This document shows, piece by piece, positions 32,008 through 42,376 of a stretch of 64,000 bases of DNA. A program made the position numbers and the translations under genes. The notes beneath the pieces were generated by a model, which worked only from the letters and a program-made list of their open reading frames with translations, did not search any database and was not told where the DNA came from. Origin of the DNA: Pseudocercospora fijiensis CIRAD86 (Eukaryota; Ascomycota; Dothideomycetes; Mycosphaerellales; Mycosphaerellaceae). Position 1 is the first letter of the stretch, and each line of letters begins with the position of its first letter. The DNA is taken from assembly GCF_000340215.1 (NCBI RefSeq), contig NW_006921538.1, forward strand, positions 4,166,320 to 4,230,319, given 5' to 3'.

Positions 32008-32616
32008 TCATCCAGACTTTGACACTGCTGGCTGTCTTCCACATCTTTCGCCTCTTCCCCTATCATCTTGGATGTGGCGCTCGCAGTCTTCTTGCGCCGC
32101 CGCAAGCCCGTCGCTTTCGATACTTGCTGTTTCTCTGGGAATGGGCTTGCTGCTGTTGGCGCATCGTCGTACAATCCCGCAGGCTGATTCTTGCTGTCTG
32201 CTGTCGCGCTTCGGCAGCTGCGCACTCAAGACTTCTTCCTCCTGCGCTTCTCGCTTCAGGGCCGGCTGCTCGTGACGCCGTGAGCTTGTCGTTCCTGCTT
32301 TTTGCCTATGATGGCCTCGCGGCCCAGGTTGCTCTCGCCTGTGCTTATCATATCTTCCATCGTCCATCTCCCCACCTGCTGCCACTTTCCTTTCGGTAGG
32401 TCCTTCGTCTCTACTTCTCCAAGCTCTTTCCTTCGGCGTATAGAAAAAGAGGCTGGATCTATAGGCGGAGCGAGATCGGGGGAGTAGTGCTGGGTAGTCG
32501 AGATTAGGCTTCGGTGCGAGGATATTGGAGGTGTATTCGCAGTGGAAATTCGGGATTCGAGACGGCTTTGTTGGAGAGTCGGGATTGAGATTTGGCGGGA
32601 GGTGAAGGGAACTCAC
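32008..32616 (-). CDS. Exon-like minus-strand ORF, part of an unidentified spliced gene
   Basis: An open frame of about 200 codons ends at 32008 and stays open upstream of 32616 without any ATG, as an internal or last exon would. The translated segment is hydrophilic, with a Pro/Ser-rich front (NPDSPTKPSRIPNFH) and an Arg/Gln/Glu-rich rear (ALKREAQEEEVLSAQLPKR). A GTGAGT at 32616 could be a donor of an alternative reading. Start and upstream exons are not resolved, and no family is recognised. Confidence 0.3.
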   Translation of the reverse strand: MSSLHLPPNLNPDSPTKPSRIPNFHCEYTSNILAPKPNLDYPALLPRSRSAYRSSLFFYTPKERAWRSRDEGPTERKVAAGGEMDDGRYDKHRREQPGPRGHHRQKAGTTSSRRHEQPALKREAQEEEVLSAQLPKRDSRQQESACGIVRRCANSSKPIPRETASIESDGLAAAQEDCERHIQDDRGRGERCGRQPAVSKSG

Positions 32617-33166
32617 AGGGCAATGGGCGGTTGGCGTTACAAGCGGTACATTTCTGGCGAAGCGTGTGGTGTGGTGCTGGAGGGCATTTCGCGATCGGTG
32701 TGGTGAGAGGTGGTGGTGGTTTTGTGGTGGGATAGAGAATGGAGGACGATGGGATTCTGTTCTCTGTAGCGCCTTTGGGAGACTGGTGAGGCCGAGATGC
32801 TATGCGCGCTGCTTGTGGAGAAGGATTTCAGGCTGGTGATGATGCGGCTGGGGAACCGACCTCACGATGCTCCAAGGCTCCCAAGTTCCGACAACTGAGG
32901 TGCTGTAGGAAGGCAAGGGGTATGGTATGCCCTCGCAAGGGATGAAGCGGGAATGCAAACAGGCTTGGGCGGCCAAATTACATCTCGAAAGCTTCAAGAT
33001 TTCTGACTCTCCGTCAAGATTGAAAGGCTTCAAAGAGATGAAATCGGAATAACAAGACTCAAAAATGAATCGGATTGGATTTGATAGGACGTACGTACCT
33101 CGACCTTCCTCCTCCGCCGACAACCTCAACCCATCGCAAGTTGCAGCCTCTCCCCATGTCCGTTTC

Positions 33167-36100
33167 TCAGCCTTCGCATTTCAATTTGCGTATGGAGATT
33201 AGGGTGGATGGTGTTGTGACGCATTCGAAGGCCGTTAGCGGCTGCAGCAGAGATGGATCTCGCAACGGCCTGCTCGCAAAATATCAGCAGATACTCCATG
33301 CCGAACCGAAGACTTCAGCGACTCGCATCCCACCCCACAACGTGTTGCAAATTCAGTTGTTGAGCGCTGAGCGGTCATTTGCTTAAGAGACCTTCGAAGT
33401 CTTGCCAATCTTGCGAGTGACGCATCACGAATGTCCTATGCCGGATGGGATCTCGAGGTTCGTGGGATCGAAGCAGTTGATGAGGAGGGATATCTTCTGC
33501 ATCTGGCGTGAGATGGCGAGGGATCATCGTGCTGGAGGGTAAGAGGAGGATAGGCTGGGATGTAGGAAGATGGCGAACTTGCCTTTGGGTTGCAGTGAGG
33601 AAACGGTGGGACGGCTTCAATTTGCTGTCACCAGCGGATTGAGCTGTACGACGTGTCTCTGCTGCTTCGGAGCTCAGCGTGTTCGCAAAGTGCTCTAGAA
33701 ATCCATCACTAGTCAGCAATCCATCTTTGCGCAACGATCGAGCGGGCAAAGAAGACCGTATCATGCCATGCCATTCAGAAACCCACCCCACACGAGATCG
33801 GGACTTTGACCTCTTTTTTCCTCTCGGAATCATGTACCGAACAGCCCTTCAAGAGTCTCGGACGATGTCGATACTACACTTTATTCCCCTAGCCGAAGCA
33901 TGAAGGGGGAGAGCCATAATTTTTGCCCGTTTTGATTGAAACTTCCAGTGACGCACAACCGCAATGGGCTGTGTCGCCACCACTACTTGTCGTCGACTCC
34001 GCGACGGGCGATGTTCGTTGGGGTATCAGGGTGTGGGATGGGGGAATCATCATGTTGGGTAAAAGGAAAAGGTATCGTGGAGAGGGGGCTTGCCTTGGGG
34101 TTCTCTGCATGGCAGTGATTTTCTTGTGTCGTCGACTCGGGAGGTGGTCTCGGTGGAGCCCTGGATGTACCCAAGCGTCAGCATCACCCTGGCTTCTACT
34201 TCCAAGCAATCAAAATTGCAGCAGGATACCGACTTGCGATCAGAATCCCTCCAAATTCTGTCATTTGCTGGAACAGCTCTTCAAAGCCCTCGGAATTGAC
34301 CGATAAGAACAGAAACATACTACACAGAGCCATACTCTCCCCCTGGGTTCCCACGGCAGCTGAAAGCTACCGACTACCTGTCGAGGACTCCGCGACGAGC
34401 GATGTTTGGATTGCATCCGGAAAGGAAGGCAGGTCGCGGGGTGTGCAAGGAAAAGGGGAGTGAGGTTGACTTGCCTTGGTGCTGAGAATGTCGCCATCGA
34501 CGCCGAAGCTATGAATCTCGGAATATCGACGAGACGTTGCCTGTCTCACCAAATTGTCAGCAATCATTCCAGTGCGTCTTTCCATGCGGCGTTTCGTGAT
34601 TGAGGATTTGTTCAGATCGTCCTATAGTCCGAAGCCCGCGACGCGACCTATTTTTGATCGGACTCTAACTCATTTGTGACCGCGTAGCCCTTCAAGTCTG
34701 CTTCCTGATGGCGTCTCGCCAGGTGGATCCCAGATCGATGCGCGTGTGAAACAAACCCTCTGGCTCCTAGGGCTCGCAGATTTGCAACGGGCCATACGCA
34801 TGTCGTCGGTGGGTTGAAATGGGAAAACCGGGAAATCATCATTATGTGTGTATATGCTTGAGGGGTGTTGATACTTACTTGAAAATCACCAAGTCTCTCG
34901 CAGTCTTGGGAAGGTATCGCCGTAGCCTGCTTGATCTTGTCAGCAGATGTGGACAGTGATCGTGAATGTGCTGTGGATTCGGGAACGCTGGTTCTTGATC
35001 AGAAACTCCTCTTTTCCACTTTTCGAGAGCTCGGCCTTCTGCGTTCAAGACCTGTGAAGTTGAACGATCATATGCGCTGCAGCCCTTCGAGCCCGCGTCT
35101 TGTGTCGTCTTGCGACAGTGAGAACAGATATTAACCCCTCTGTGGATGCGTTGCAGGCCACGAGTGCTCTTAACGGGCAATGCAGGTCGTGTCATAGGTT
35201 GGGAAGTATCATCATCGTGCTTTATGCGAGAGGTGGATCGGGACTGCATACCTTGGCTGCCGCTTCGCCGTCCGATGTCGATTGGATGATTGCGAAATGC
35301 AGTTCCAGCATTCTCTCTGCTTGGTGTAGAAGAGTGTCAGCAAGGGCTCTTGGTGGCTCCGATATTCGATATTGTGCAACGGTGGCGAGTCTCAGGGTCA
35401 GGAGCGTCGGTACGAGAGCTATAATACCAACGAGCTCTAGGAGACGTATCGTCCCGCGCCCTCCAGATACGGGACGAGTCATGCTGTTGCCACCCTTCGA
35501 GAGACGCCAGATCGACTAAGAAGAACAGTCTACTACATTGAGAAGGGCTGGTTGTCTCTCGCAGCGGGCAAGCAAGTAGGTCAAATGTGCGTCTTCATCA
35601 TCGCATGTCGAGGCGGTTGAAGAGGGCAGGCTTACCTTCGATGGTACTGTGTGATCTCCGAACCGTAGGCCGCGGTCTCGAGTCGACTTGCTAAGACATT
35701 CAGTGGTCAGCAATGATACGCCCAACTTCTACGCGTCTCGGCTTGCTATGCTGGCCTGGGATTCAGTTGTTATTTTGGAGTCCGTCGCTCCAACACAGAT
35801 GGGGCATCGCGCCGACAGCACTTCCAGTTATCCATATGGCAGTTATGTCGAAGACGTGACTGCTGTGGCTACCTTAATGAGAGGGTTCAATCGTGTCCTG
35901 TTCCAAGCAATGAATCTTCACTTTGATTCGTGCTACTTTCGGAAGTTGACGAATTGGACGGCTGGCGACGGGCGATGTCACGGCGCTCTTTCGGAGAGAG
36001 TCTCATCATTTTGGGCAGTCTGGAGGGAAGGATCGAGGCAACTTACCGCTCTCATGCTGATCGCAGCCAAGGGTAGAACGCCTTTGCCTTGGGTCCTTCG

Positions 36101-37022
36101 GGGCTAGGGTCATCGGTGGTGGTGTGATTGATTCTGTGAAGCGATTCGATGATTAGCAGCTGACATTTGATGAAGCGATCTTGACGTTGTCGTTGGAGAT
36201 CTGTGCATCAGAGCCTCTCTTCAAGCGGAAGTTCGCGTTCCTGGTTGATCTTTGCGATCAACGGGCGTATCACTTTGCCACCCTGAACTTCTCTGCTCAT
36301 GTGCGCCGTGGCCCTTCAAACATTGCTTCGTATGTCGCAGACAAATATGGTCTCCACCGCCACTACACCATTGGCCTTTGCTTGGAGGCTCAAGCAGTCT
36401 CGGAATCCGGAAGCATGTGAGCAACGGGCCACCTTGCGCGCATCCCTTGAGGCTTTTCATCACATGCTTTGGTGAAGAGCGGAGGGAAGACTTACAGTCA
36501 AAGCAAAGCGATCCAGATAGCTGCACCTGGAGGTCGCTATGATACCGACGCAGGTGATCTTCGGTGGTGCGATGCGCCTGTTTGTGTGTTCGCAGTCATC
36601 GCCCTCTGCCAGCAGACGTGTACCTGTAAGGATGAGGTTGTCAGCGCGTGCATCACATAGCGTTACCCGGTAGAGAAGAACGTGATGCTTGCAACTTTCA
36701 GATCTTTGCTGCGCCATCCTGCTTGGCGGACCGACTCGAAGAGTCCTACGCGCAAGCTCTCGTGCCCTTTGCCCTCATCACCGCTCAGCCGTCCTTCATG
36801 ACCTGCACCCTCCTCCCTGGTGCAGTGCATCACTGCCGGGGGCACAGAGGCTCCGCTGTCATGCGGCGGACGGTGTTTGAGCTTGCAGTGGAAAGGGGGT
36901 TCATCATGTGCGTGAAGTTGCAGATTGGGAGACTGTCGCTTACCTTGAGCAGCGGCGGCTGCGGCGGACGACGCATGATTGGCGGTTCCTGAACGGTGAA
37001 GAGCAGACCGGTATGTGATCAT
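33167..37022 (-). CDS. Ten-exon orphan gene with nine long related introns (hand-built model)
   Basis: Exons on the minus strand: 37022-36944, 36623-36496, 36103-36047, 35690-35636, 35316-35252, 34926-34879, 34540-34475, 34160-34094, 33694-33583 and 33269-33167. Joined they give 780 nt, 259 aa, one open frame from ATG to TGA. Introns are 320, 392, 356, 319, 325, 338, 314, 399 and 313 nt. Six donors are GT (GTAAGT, GTAAGC or GTATGC) and three are GC (GCAAGT, GCAAGC, GCAAGT). Most acceptors follow GCTGAC by 11-20 nt. The product has an Ala-rich N-terminal segment, a Cys-containing second exon (KITCVGIIATSRCSYLDRF), then Ser/Thr/Arg-rich exons. No domain, signal or membrane span is evident. The third exon is the weakest: an alternative acceptor at 36133 brings in two stops. 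A transcript is needed to fix the model. Confidence 0.5.
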
Positions 37023-37447
37023 GGCGATGGTTGCATATCGAAGAATGTACAATGTGATTGTTGAAGAATGTTGATGGTTGAAAGAGGAACTTCGCGCTTC
37101 AGGGGAGCTTGTGGCCAAAACAAAGAACGCCAAGACATATCAAGCCAGGCATTGACAAGGCACGTCTTCCACCTCGTCGGAAATTTGTGCCGCTGCATAC
37201 ACTTGAAGTGTTCACTGACAAGACTCAATTACTTAAGATCATTACAATCATGCAAGTTCCCCTGTGAAACCACACTTCCTCATGCGAAGCGATCAACGGT
37301 GGTACCCGCCCTCCAACTTTGTCCACCACTTCTCTTCGAGCAATGCTGCCATCCCTTCAACCTGGCCTGAAGCAGCGAGTTGCAATCGACACCGTTGGCC
37401 ACAATGCGCACGTCGACATCTTCCAGCTTGAATCCTACTCCAACTTA
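37023..37447. other. Upstream flank of the ten-exon gene
   Basis: Probable promoter and leader of the minus-strand gene starting at 37022; no ORF with coding character. Confidence 0.35.
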
Positions 37448-37775
37448 TCACTCGAGCTCATCTCTGCCCAGCCAGTTTGACTTTGCAATCGCACTGCGGC
37501 AACTGCACCGACGAAATGGCGCTACGTGCCCTGTGTGAGGCGCGTTAGATCTGGATGCGCGCAGAGCGCGGAATGGATAGAATAAGCATGCAGCAGTAAA
37601 GAGAAGGAAGAGATGGTGAATGGAGTGCAAAATGACGGGAGTGGATCCAGCAGAGGAAGATACCTAGGAAGGAATGAGGAGAGGAATAACGAACAAAAGG
37701 CATACATACGATTACGAAGCACAGGGCCTTCTCAATCGTTGCAGCTCTCCATTTCCAGGTCTTGATGCTGTTCAC
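37448..37775 (-). CDS. 3' part of a small spliced gene with a membrane segment
   Basis: On the minus strand an exon ending ...IEKALCFVI is followed by a 46-nt intron (GTATGT donor, TTCCTAG acceptor). A phase-0 exon then runs to a TGA at 37448, with a hydrophobic segment (HHLFLLFTAACLFYPFRAL) and a Cys/Arg patch (RRCSCRSAIAK). The 5' exon has no ATG; a likely acceptor (GTGAACAG) precedes ATCAAGACC. Earlier exons were not found. No family is recognised. Confidence 0.35.
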
Positions 37776-38585
37776 ATCCCAAACGATCTTTTATACAAGA
37801 GAGCCGAGTCTCCAGCAACGGCAGTCACGCGCTGGAGTGCTGTCGTCTTCACACGATGGCTTCTTGGTCTGCTTTGACTGCGCTTTCTCATAACCAACAC
37901 AGTCAAGACACGAGGAGTGATAGTGTCAGTTCCCTTTGAGAAAGGTCTACGCTCAAAGCGATTGAAGCCATGGCTGGGTAGGACTCACGGTATCACAGGT
38001 ACCGATCAGCCCTCACGACACTTACAATGCATATATTGAGAGATCGGACGCACTCGCCTCGTTGTGGAATCGCGATCCCCCCAGCATCCGTATCTACAAT
38101 TCAACGGGGGCCTTGGTGATCCCATTCTTCCTAGCGCTCGCCAAAAGCAGGAGGCAGATTGCCAGGGATGCTACCTCAGAATCTGGCGAGGCGAACTCTT
38201 TGACCATGAAGACTAGACCCTATCCTCTCAAGGTTCATGTACGACTCTCTGAGTGATCCGGGTCCACAACCGCCTCCCTACGTCTCGTCTGGCAACTAGA
38301 TAGTCATTCCAGAACTCGGGCGACGAGCAGCCTTAGCGAGCTTGATCTCTCCAGCCTTAGGCCTCCAACCACCTGGTTCCATTTGCAGTATGAAGCTTGA
38401 AGCTGGATCATCAACTAGTGCTTGTTAACCTCGAACGCTGGCAAAAAGTGAATGTAAAGCTCTGCGTCTGGGAGTAGGTGGCCTGAGACCGCATAACTTG
38501 GTTTTCCTCTCGTAACGCTTACGGCACCTGAGACCGAGTGCCGTGATGGTAGACTCTCCCACTATGCACTGCGTGGTCAAGATAC
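37776..38585. other. Unresolved stretch, no gene called
   Basis: Probably contains the missing 5' exons of the small minus-strand gene to the left. ORFs without recognisable features only. Confidence 0.3.
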
Positions 38586-38864
38586 CTACTTTGCGGAGAT
38601 CAGCCTGGTCTTGTGCCTACTATTGGCGTCAAAAAGTTTCCCGCAGCTAGTCAAGCACTTGGATCCAAGTCGCTCATTAGGAAGGTCTATGGCCACATCT
38701 GGTGTCTTTGAAACAGCATGTCGCGAAAGGGATTCGATACTTGCAATACTCCGCGCCGCGCCCAAGACTCTCGATCCCATCGAACACGTTTGGCGCCTAC
38801 AGCTAGGATTCATGGAAGGAGATCGTCCATGAAAAGGTAGGTGAGTTGACGAGAAACCCGACAT
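38586..38864 (-). CDS. Possible small basic protein of 92 aa
   Basis: ORF from an ATG at 38864 ending in TAG at 38586. It is Ser/Arg-rich with several cysteines (CRRQTC, CLTSCGK). It has no signal peptide or domain and could be a single exon of a larger gene. Weak evidence. Confidence 0.25.
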   Translation of the reverse strand: MSGFSSTHLPFHGRSPSMNPSCRRQTCSMGSRVLGAARSIASIESLSRHAVSKTPDVAIDLPNERLGSKCLTSCGKLFDANSRHKTRLISAK

Positions 38865-40333
38865 GCTTCCAGAAATAGTAGAAAGAGCAGACGCGGCACA
38901 ACTGTCTCACCGTTCCATACAGAGCTGACCTCTCAAATGTATGCACGTGAATCTAGGAAATCTCATTATATGAATTAAGGACAGCACGGATTGGCTAATC
39001 GCAATGATGAGTTGTTACACGCTCTGGCCGAAGTAATCCAGCATAATTCGGCGAGCGACTTCAGCACCGAGCATAACTCTGCTCCGATAACAATGTCTCA
39101 ATCCGAGCCTTACCGTCAGTAAGGTACCGGACCTGCAGTGATACGCGAACTTCTAGGACTCGTGAACGGCTTCGGATATCATCTTAATGGATTGCATTGC
39201 TCGATGTGGCTCGTTGCAGGCAGGAGAAGAAGCACGTAGGTCGCGTCAGTGTGGGCTACTTTGGTGCATTGCGAGATGGCGGAAGGTGGTATCCATCTAA
39301 TGCATTGCACTGGGCTGGGTAAGCAGCGCGCTGTCAAAGCATAAGGTAGGTAGGTCCTTTGTCCGACGACAAGTTGAGAGTGTCAATAACCGATTTATGG
39401 AGCTTGCAAGGAAAGTACGACAGCGCTTTTGAAAGAGTGGTGATTGAAGCATTGGAAGTGCTCGTCGATTTCACCAGGATAGATAGCTCCATGTGCTGGC
39501 AACGCTGATGTAATACCAAAAGGCGAACGAATGGCTCAGGGAAAGAAGGAACGCGGAAGTAGACAGCTTCATATGCACACAGACTTGTGAATCTGCGCTC
39601 ATAATAGCAGCTACAATACCCGCAATTCTGATACGCAATACTCCAAAAACTCCTCCGAAGGCAGTGACCGCAAACCCCAATCCCCCAAGTCCCTTCATGC
39701 CAAGCCCTTGCAAAAGAAGTGATACATACGCAAAGTTTCTCGGAATTCTCGCCTTCGGGCACTAGCAGGTATGTGTTACCCCCACAAGGCCTCCCCTCGG
39801 CAGTGACAGCAGCATTGGCTCAGGTGGCAGAGCCCCTGATTTGGAGCGTTCAGTAGATAGGGAGCGGCCACAGATGTAGGTGTAATCTTCGGATTACACC
39901 GAACTGTTTTGCATTTTCGACGTTCTTTTGTATATACGATTTTTTTGGTAGTTCTGTATGTATTCTGTTGGAATTGGTGCGCATTTTGAATCTTTTTGCG
40001 ATAGCATCGGGTTCAATTCAGGGGTTCGTGTTGGCGGCCGCTGCCACCTGGACTCGAACACCAGCGCTGTGTTTTGCATGAGCCTTGGCGCCTTGGAGAG
40101 GGGAGCAGTAAGCCATGCTTGTTCCAATATTCTCGCGAGTCAACTCCTGGAAGGACAACGGTGCCTTTCCCCCAAGCTCATTTGGTAGGTTGACAGCGAA
40201 CTTGACCCTCACGAGAGCAGCATACAAAAAGCGGCTCCAACAACTTCGCACGAGACGATGATCTACCACCAACTCCACCGACCACACGCAATTGCAGCTA
40301 CCTTGCCACTCATCACCCGCAGCCTTCGCGACA
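38865..40333. other. Mostly non-coding stretch with one strong hairpin
   Basis: ORFs such as 39334-39762 (minus) start with GTG and show no domain. A Gly-rich hydrophobic stretch (GLGFAVTAFGGVFGVLRI) is encoded within 39471-39713 but has only a TTG or a late ATG start. The hairpin at 39879-39900 is listed separately. The end of the region is the leader of the plus-strand gene at 40334. Confidence 0.3.
39879..39900. other. Perfect 9-bp inverted repeat with TTCG loop
   Basis: GGTGTAATC, TTCG, GATTACACC: a perfect nine-base-pair stem closed by C-G around a TTCG tetraloop, among the most stable RNA hairpins known. T-rich sequence follows about 15-50 bases later (including GATTTTTTTGG). It lies outside any called gene. 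Confidence 0.7.
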
Positions 40334-41364
40334 ATGGTGGCGGACAGCGCATCAAGCATCGCACTCCTGCAGATCAATCAAACGACTGACACCGAGATGT
40401 TACAGTCATACACTCGACAGTGGTCCTCAGCAGCTCTCCAGCGCACATCTCTCAGCGGTGATGTACCGCAAATTGTCACCGACTTGCTGACCATGAGCGT
40501 CGCTACCAACTCCCTCCCTTCCTACTTGCGTCGAGTCCGCACCGAACAGGCCAGAAGAAGCGCCTTGACCAGCATTCTACCTCGCGCGGCCAACTCGCTA
40601 GGCTCACCACCACGCAGAGATCAAGACGACTGGCAAGGTCAGACCTAGATATCTGCTGCAAGGGGAAGTTTCAGGACGGGGAGGAAGAGGTGGAAGAGGC
40701 TGCGGTGGGGAGGAGAGGAGAGGAAAAGAGCAATACCGAACAGGTCTTGAGTCGAATAATGGTATATCTGCACACGTGAAGCTCGACCGGATTCGGTGTC
40801 GAGAAGCGCGTCCCAAAATCTCAGTTCTGCTGTCTAACTGACACTTGCTTTCAACGGAGCTTGTTGCCTTTCTGACGCTACTCAGCAGACCTGCCGTTCT
40901 TGCACTCACCAAGCCTCCGTGACAGTCCGCGCTCGAGCTGGCGCCGCCAAAACCAGCTGGGAACCCTCCCACCGATCGTGCGAGTACTGCTCGACCACCA
41001 GGGTGAAAGCGGGTGCGGTGGAGAGGAGAGGAAAAGAGCAATGCCAAACGCCGAACAGGCCTTGAGGAGAATGGATGGTAGATGTACTTTCACCTCGACG
41101 CAATACATATCCTCTGTCGAGAGGCGCGTCCCGGAATCTGCATCCAGTACTGCTGTCCTGCCGCCCTTCCAACTCTCCCAACGAACCGAAGCCAACAAGC
41201 CTTCTCGCTTGTACATCTACAATCGCTCCATACTCCATACATACAGCACGAGGGATCTCCCCAGTCGTCACCCAAACCGGCACCGCCCAAACCCCAAACC
41301 AACCCGCCGAGTGTTTATCTTCATCCAAGGACACACCGAATTGGAAAAAGACGAATGTCGTTGA
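40334..41364 (+). CDS. Two-exon orphan gene with internal duplication (hand-built model)
   Basis: Exon 40334-40637 (ATG context GACAATGG) and exon 40886-41364 join in phase 1 across a 248-nt intron (GTCAGA donor, CTGACGCTACTCAG end) to give 260 aa. The first exon encodes a helical, Ser/Thr/Arg-rich segment (TDLLTMSVATNSLPSYLRR); the second is basic and ends HTELEKDECR. The intron contains a diverged copy of part of exon 2, offset ~312 bp: both read GGAGAGGA-AAAGAGCAAT, CGAACAGG(T/C)CTTGAG and GAAGCGCGTCCC / GAGGCGCGTCCC. An alternative model uses that copy as a Gly/Arg-rich middle exon (40675-40761), which also stays in phase but needs a 37-nt intron. No known domain. Confidence 0.45.
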
Positions 41365-41385
41365 TCGGCAGCCGAGTGTTGATCT

Positions 41386-41921
41386 TCATCCAAGGACGCA
41401 CCGACGTCTTTGATCGCTCGCTGGGTGCTTTGCAGGAGATCCATGGCTGTCTGGCTCGACGTTAGGTTGCCGCCTGATTGGGCAGCGGCGCGGAGTAAGA
41501 TGCAAACATCCAGCCTTGCCCGGGAACTTCATGAAGCCCTTCTGACTCCGCGCCGCTGCCACCTTTCTTTCTTTCTTTCGTTCGGGAATCCAACGTGAGT
41601 CCAATATGGTAGTATCATGCAGACAGAGGAATGTCGTAAGAATGCCGAGATGTGAATGCTGGAGCGTGTCAGTTGAGATCGAGTTTGCGGAGGCAGGGGA
41701 GCAAAGATTACCGTTAGGAGTGATGGATATAGGTGTTGGGTTGAGATGTCGGCTGCGAAAGCGATCATCTGGACTGATGAAATGGGAATGTGCTGGAGAG
41801 TGTCAGTCAGCTTGGATGGAGTGCTCGGAGGCAGGGGAGCAAAGATTACCGTTAGGAGTGATGGATATAGGTGCTGGGTTGAGATGTCGGCTGCGAAAGC
41901 GATAGTCTGGACTGATGAAAT
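41386..41921 (-). CDS. 3' exons of an orphan gene containing a duplicated exon
   Basis: Minus-strand exons 41921-41850 (72 nt), 41792-41712 (81 nt) and 41658-41386 (273 nt) join in phase 0. The introns are 57 and 53 nt; both have GTAATC donors and GCTGAC or ACTGAC branches ending CTCCAG. The first two exons are near copies, both reading IAFAADISTQHLYPSLLT. The last exon is basic (RWIPERKKERKVAAARSQK) and ends at a TGA at 41386. A second frame through the duplicated exons is also open, so the reading frame is not certain. Upstream, a longer intron (GTATGA donor near 42102, CATGGCAG acceptor) probably connects to more exons whose ATG I could not place. Confidence 0.4.
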
Positions 41922-41934
41922 CTGCCATGCACAT
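41657..41934. repeat. Tandem duplication of a 138-bp exon-intron unit
   Basis: AGGCAGGGGAGCAAAGATTA starts at 41691 and again at 41829. Each is followed by the same ~75 bases with only a few differences. The unit contains one whole short intron and one exon of the minus-strand gene described at 41386-41921, so the duplication multiplied an exon together with its splice sites. Confidence 0.8.
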
Positions 41935-42376
41935 GTTCATGAAAATAGCTCGCTGCTTTTTTTTCGTGCGCCTCCTTCACGGTTCGCATGTGGGACATGA
42001 TGTTGTGGGGGAGGAGGAATATTGGGAATGTAGCATAAGGATATGCTTGCTTTGCACGTCATCATCAGCAAAGCTGTTCTTCGAGCTTGGAGGGACTCAT
42101 ACCTTTTTTTGAAAAGAATTCCGGAGGAAGAATGGGGCGAAGGGTGCTGTTGGATCCTGTTGATAAGGATGTTGGCGGAAGAATGGATGTGACGAAAGCG
42201 CCACGGCGAGGATGTTGGTGGAAAAATTGTTGGTTATGGATGAGGAGCAGCAATGCCGCCCCGGCGACGCACTGGAGAAGATGTCAGCACCAGCGTCAGA
42301 CTGGATTCGAGGAGGGAGGGAGGAAGGGAAAATGTGAAGAGAGGCTCACGAGTCCGGCGCGCGCTTAACAACCAAC
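41935..42376. other. Probable upstream exon and intron of the minus-strand gene
   Basis: A minus-strand ORF 42065-42253 (hydrophobic start ALLLIHNQQFFHQHPRRG) may be a further exon, followed by a GTATGA donor near 42102. The start codon is not resolved. Confidence 0.3.

Noticed and set aside
36601..36680. 47-nt intron (GTAACG donor, TTACAG acceptor) in the ten-exon gene
   Set aside because: The longer intron 36943-36624 uses the same acceptor, matches the length and motif of its siblings and keeps frame, so the short one is not needed.
40638..40674. 37-nt intron in the gene at 40.3-41.4 kb
   Set aside because: Below usual fungal intron size; kept only as an alternative since a single 248-nt intron also preserves frame.
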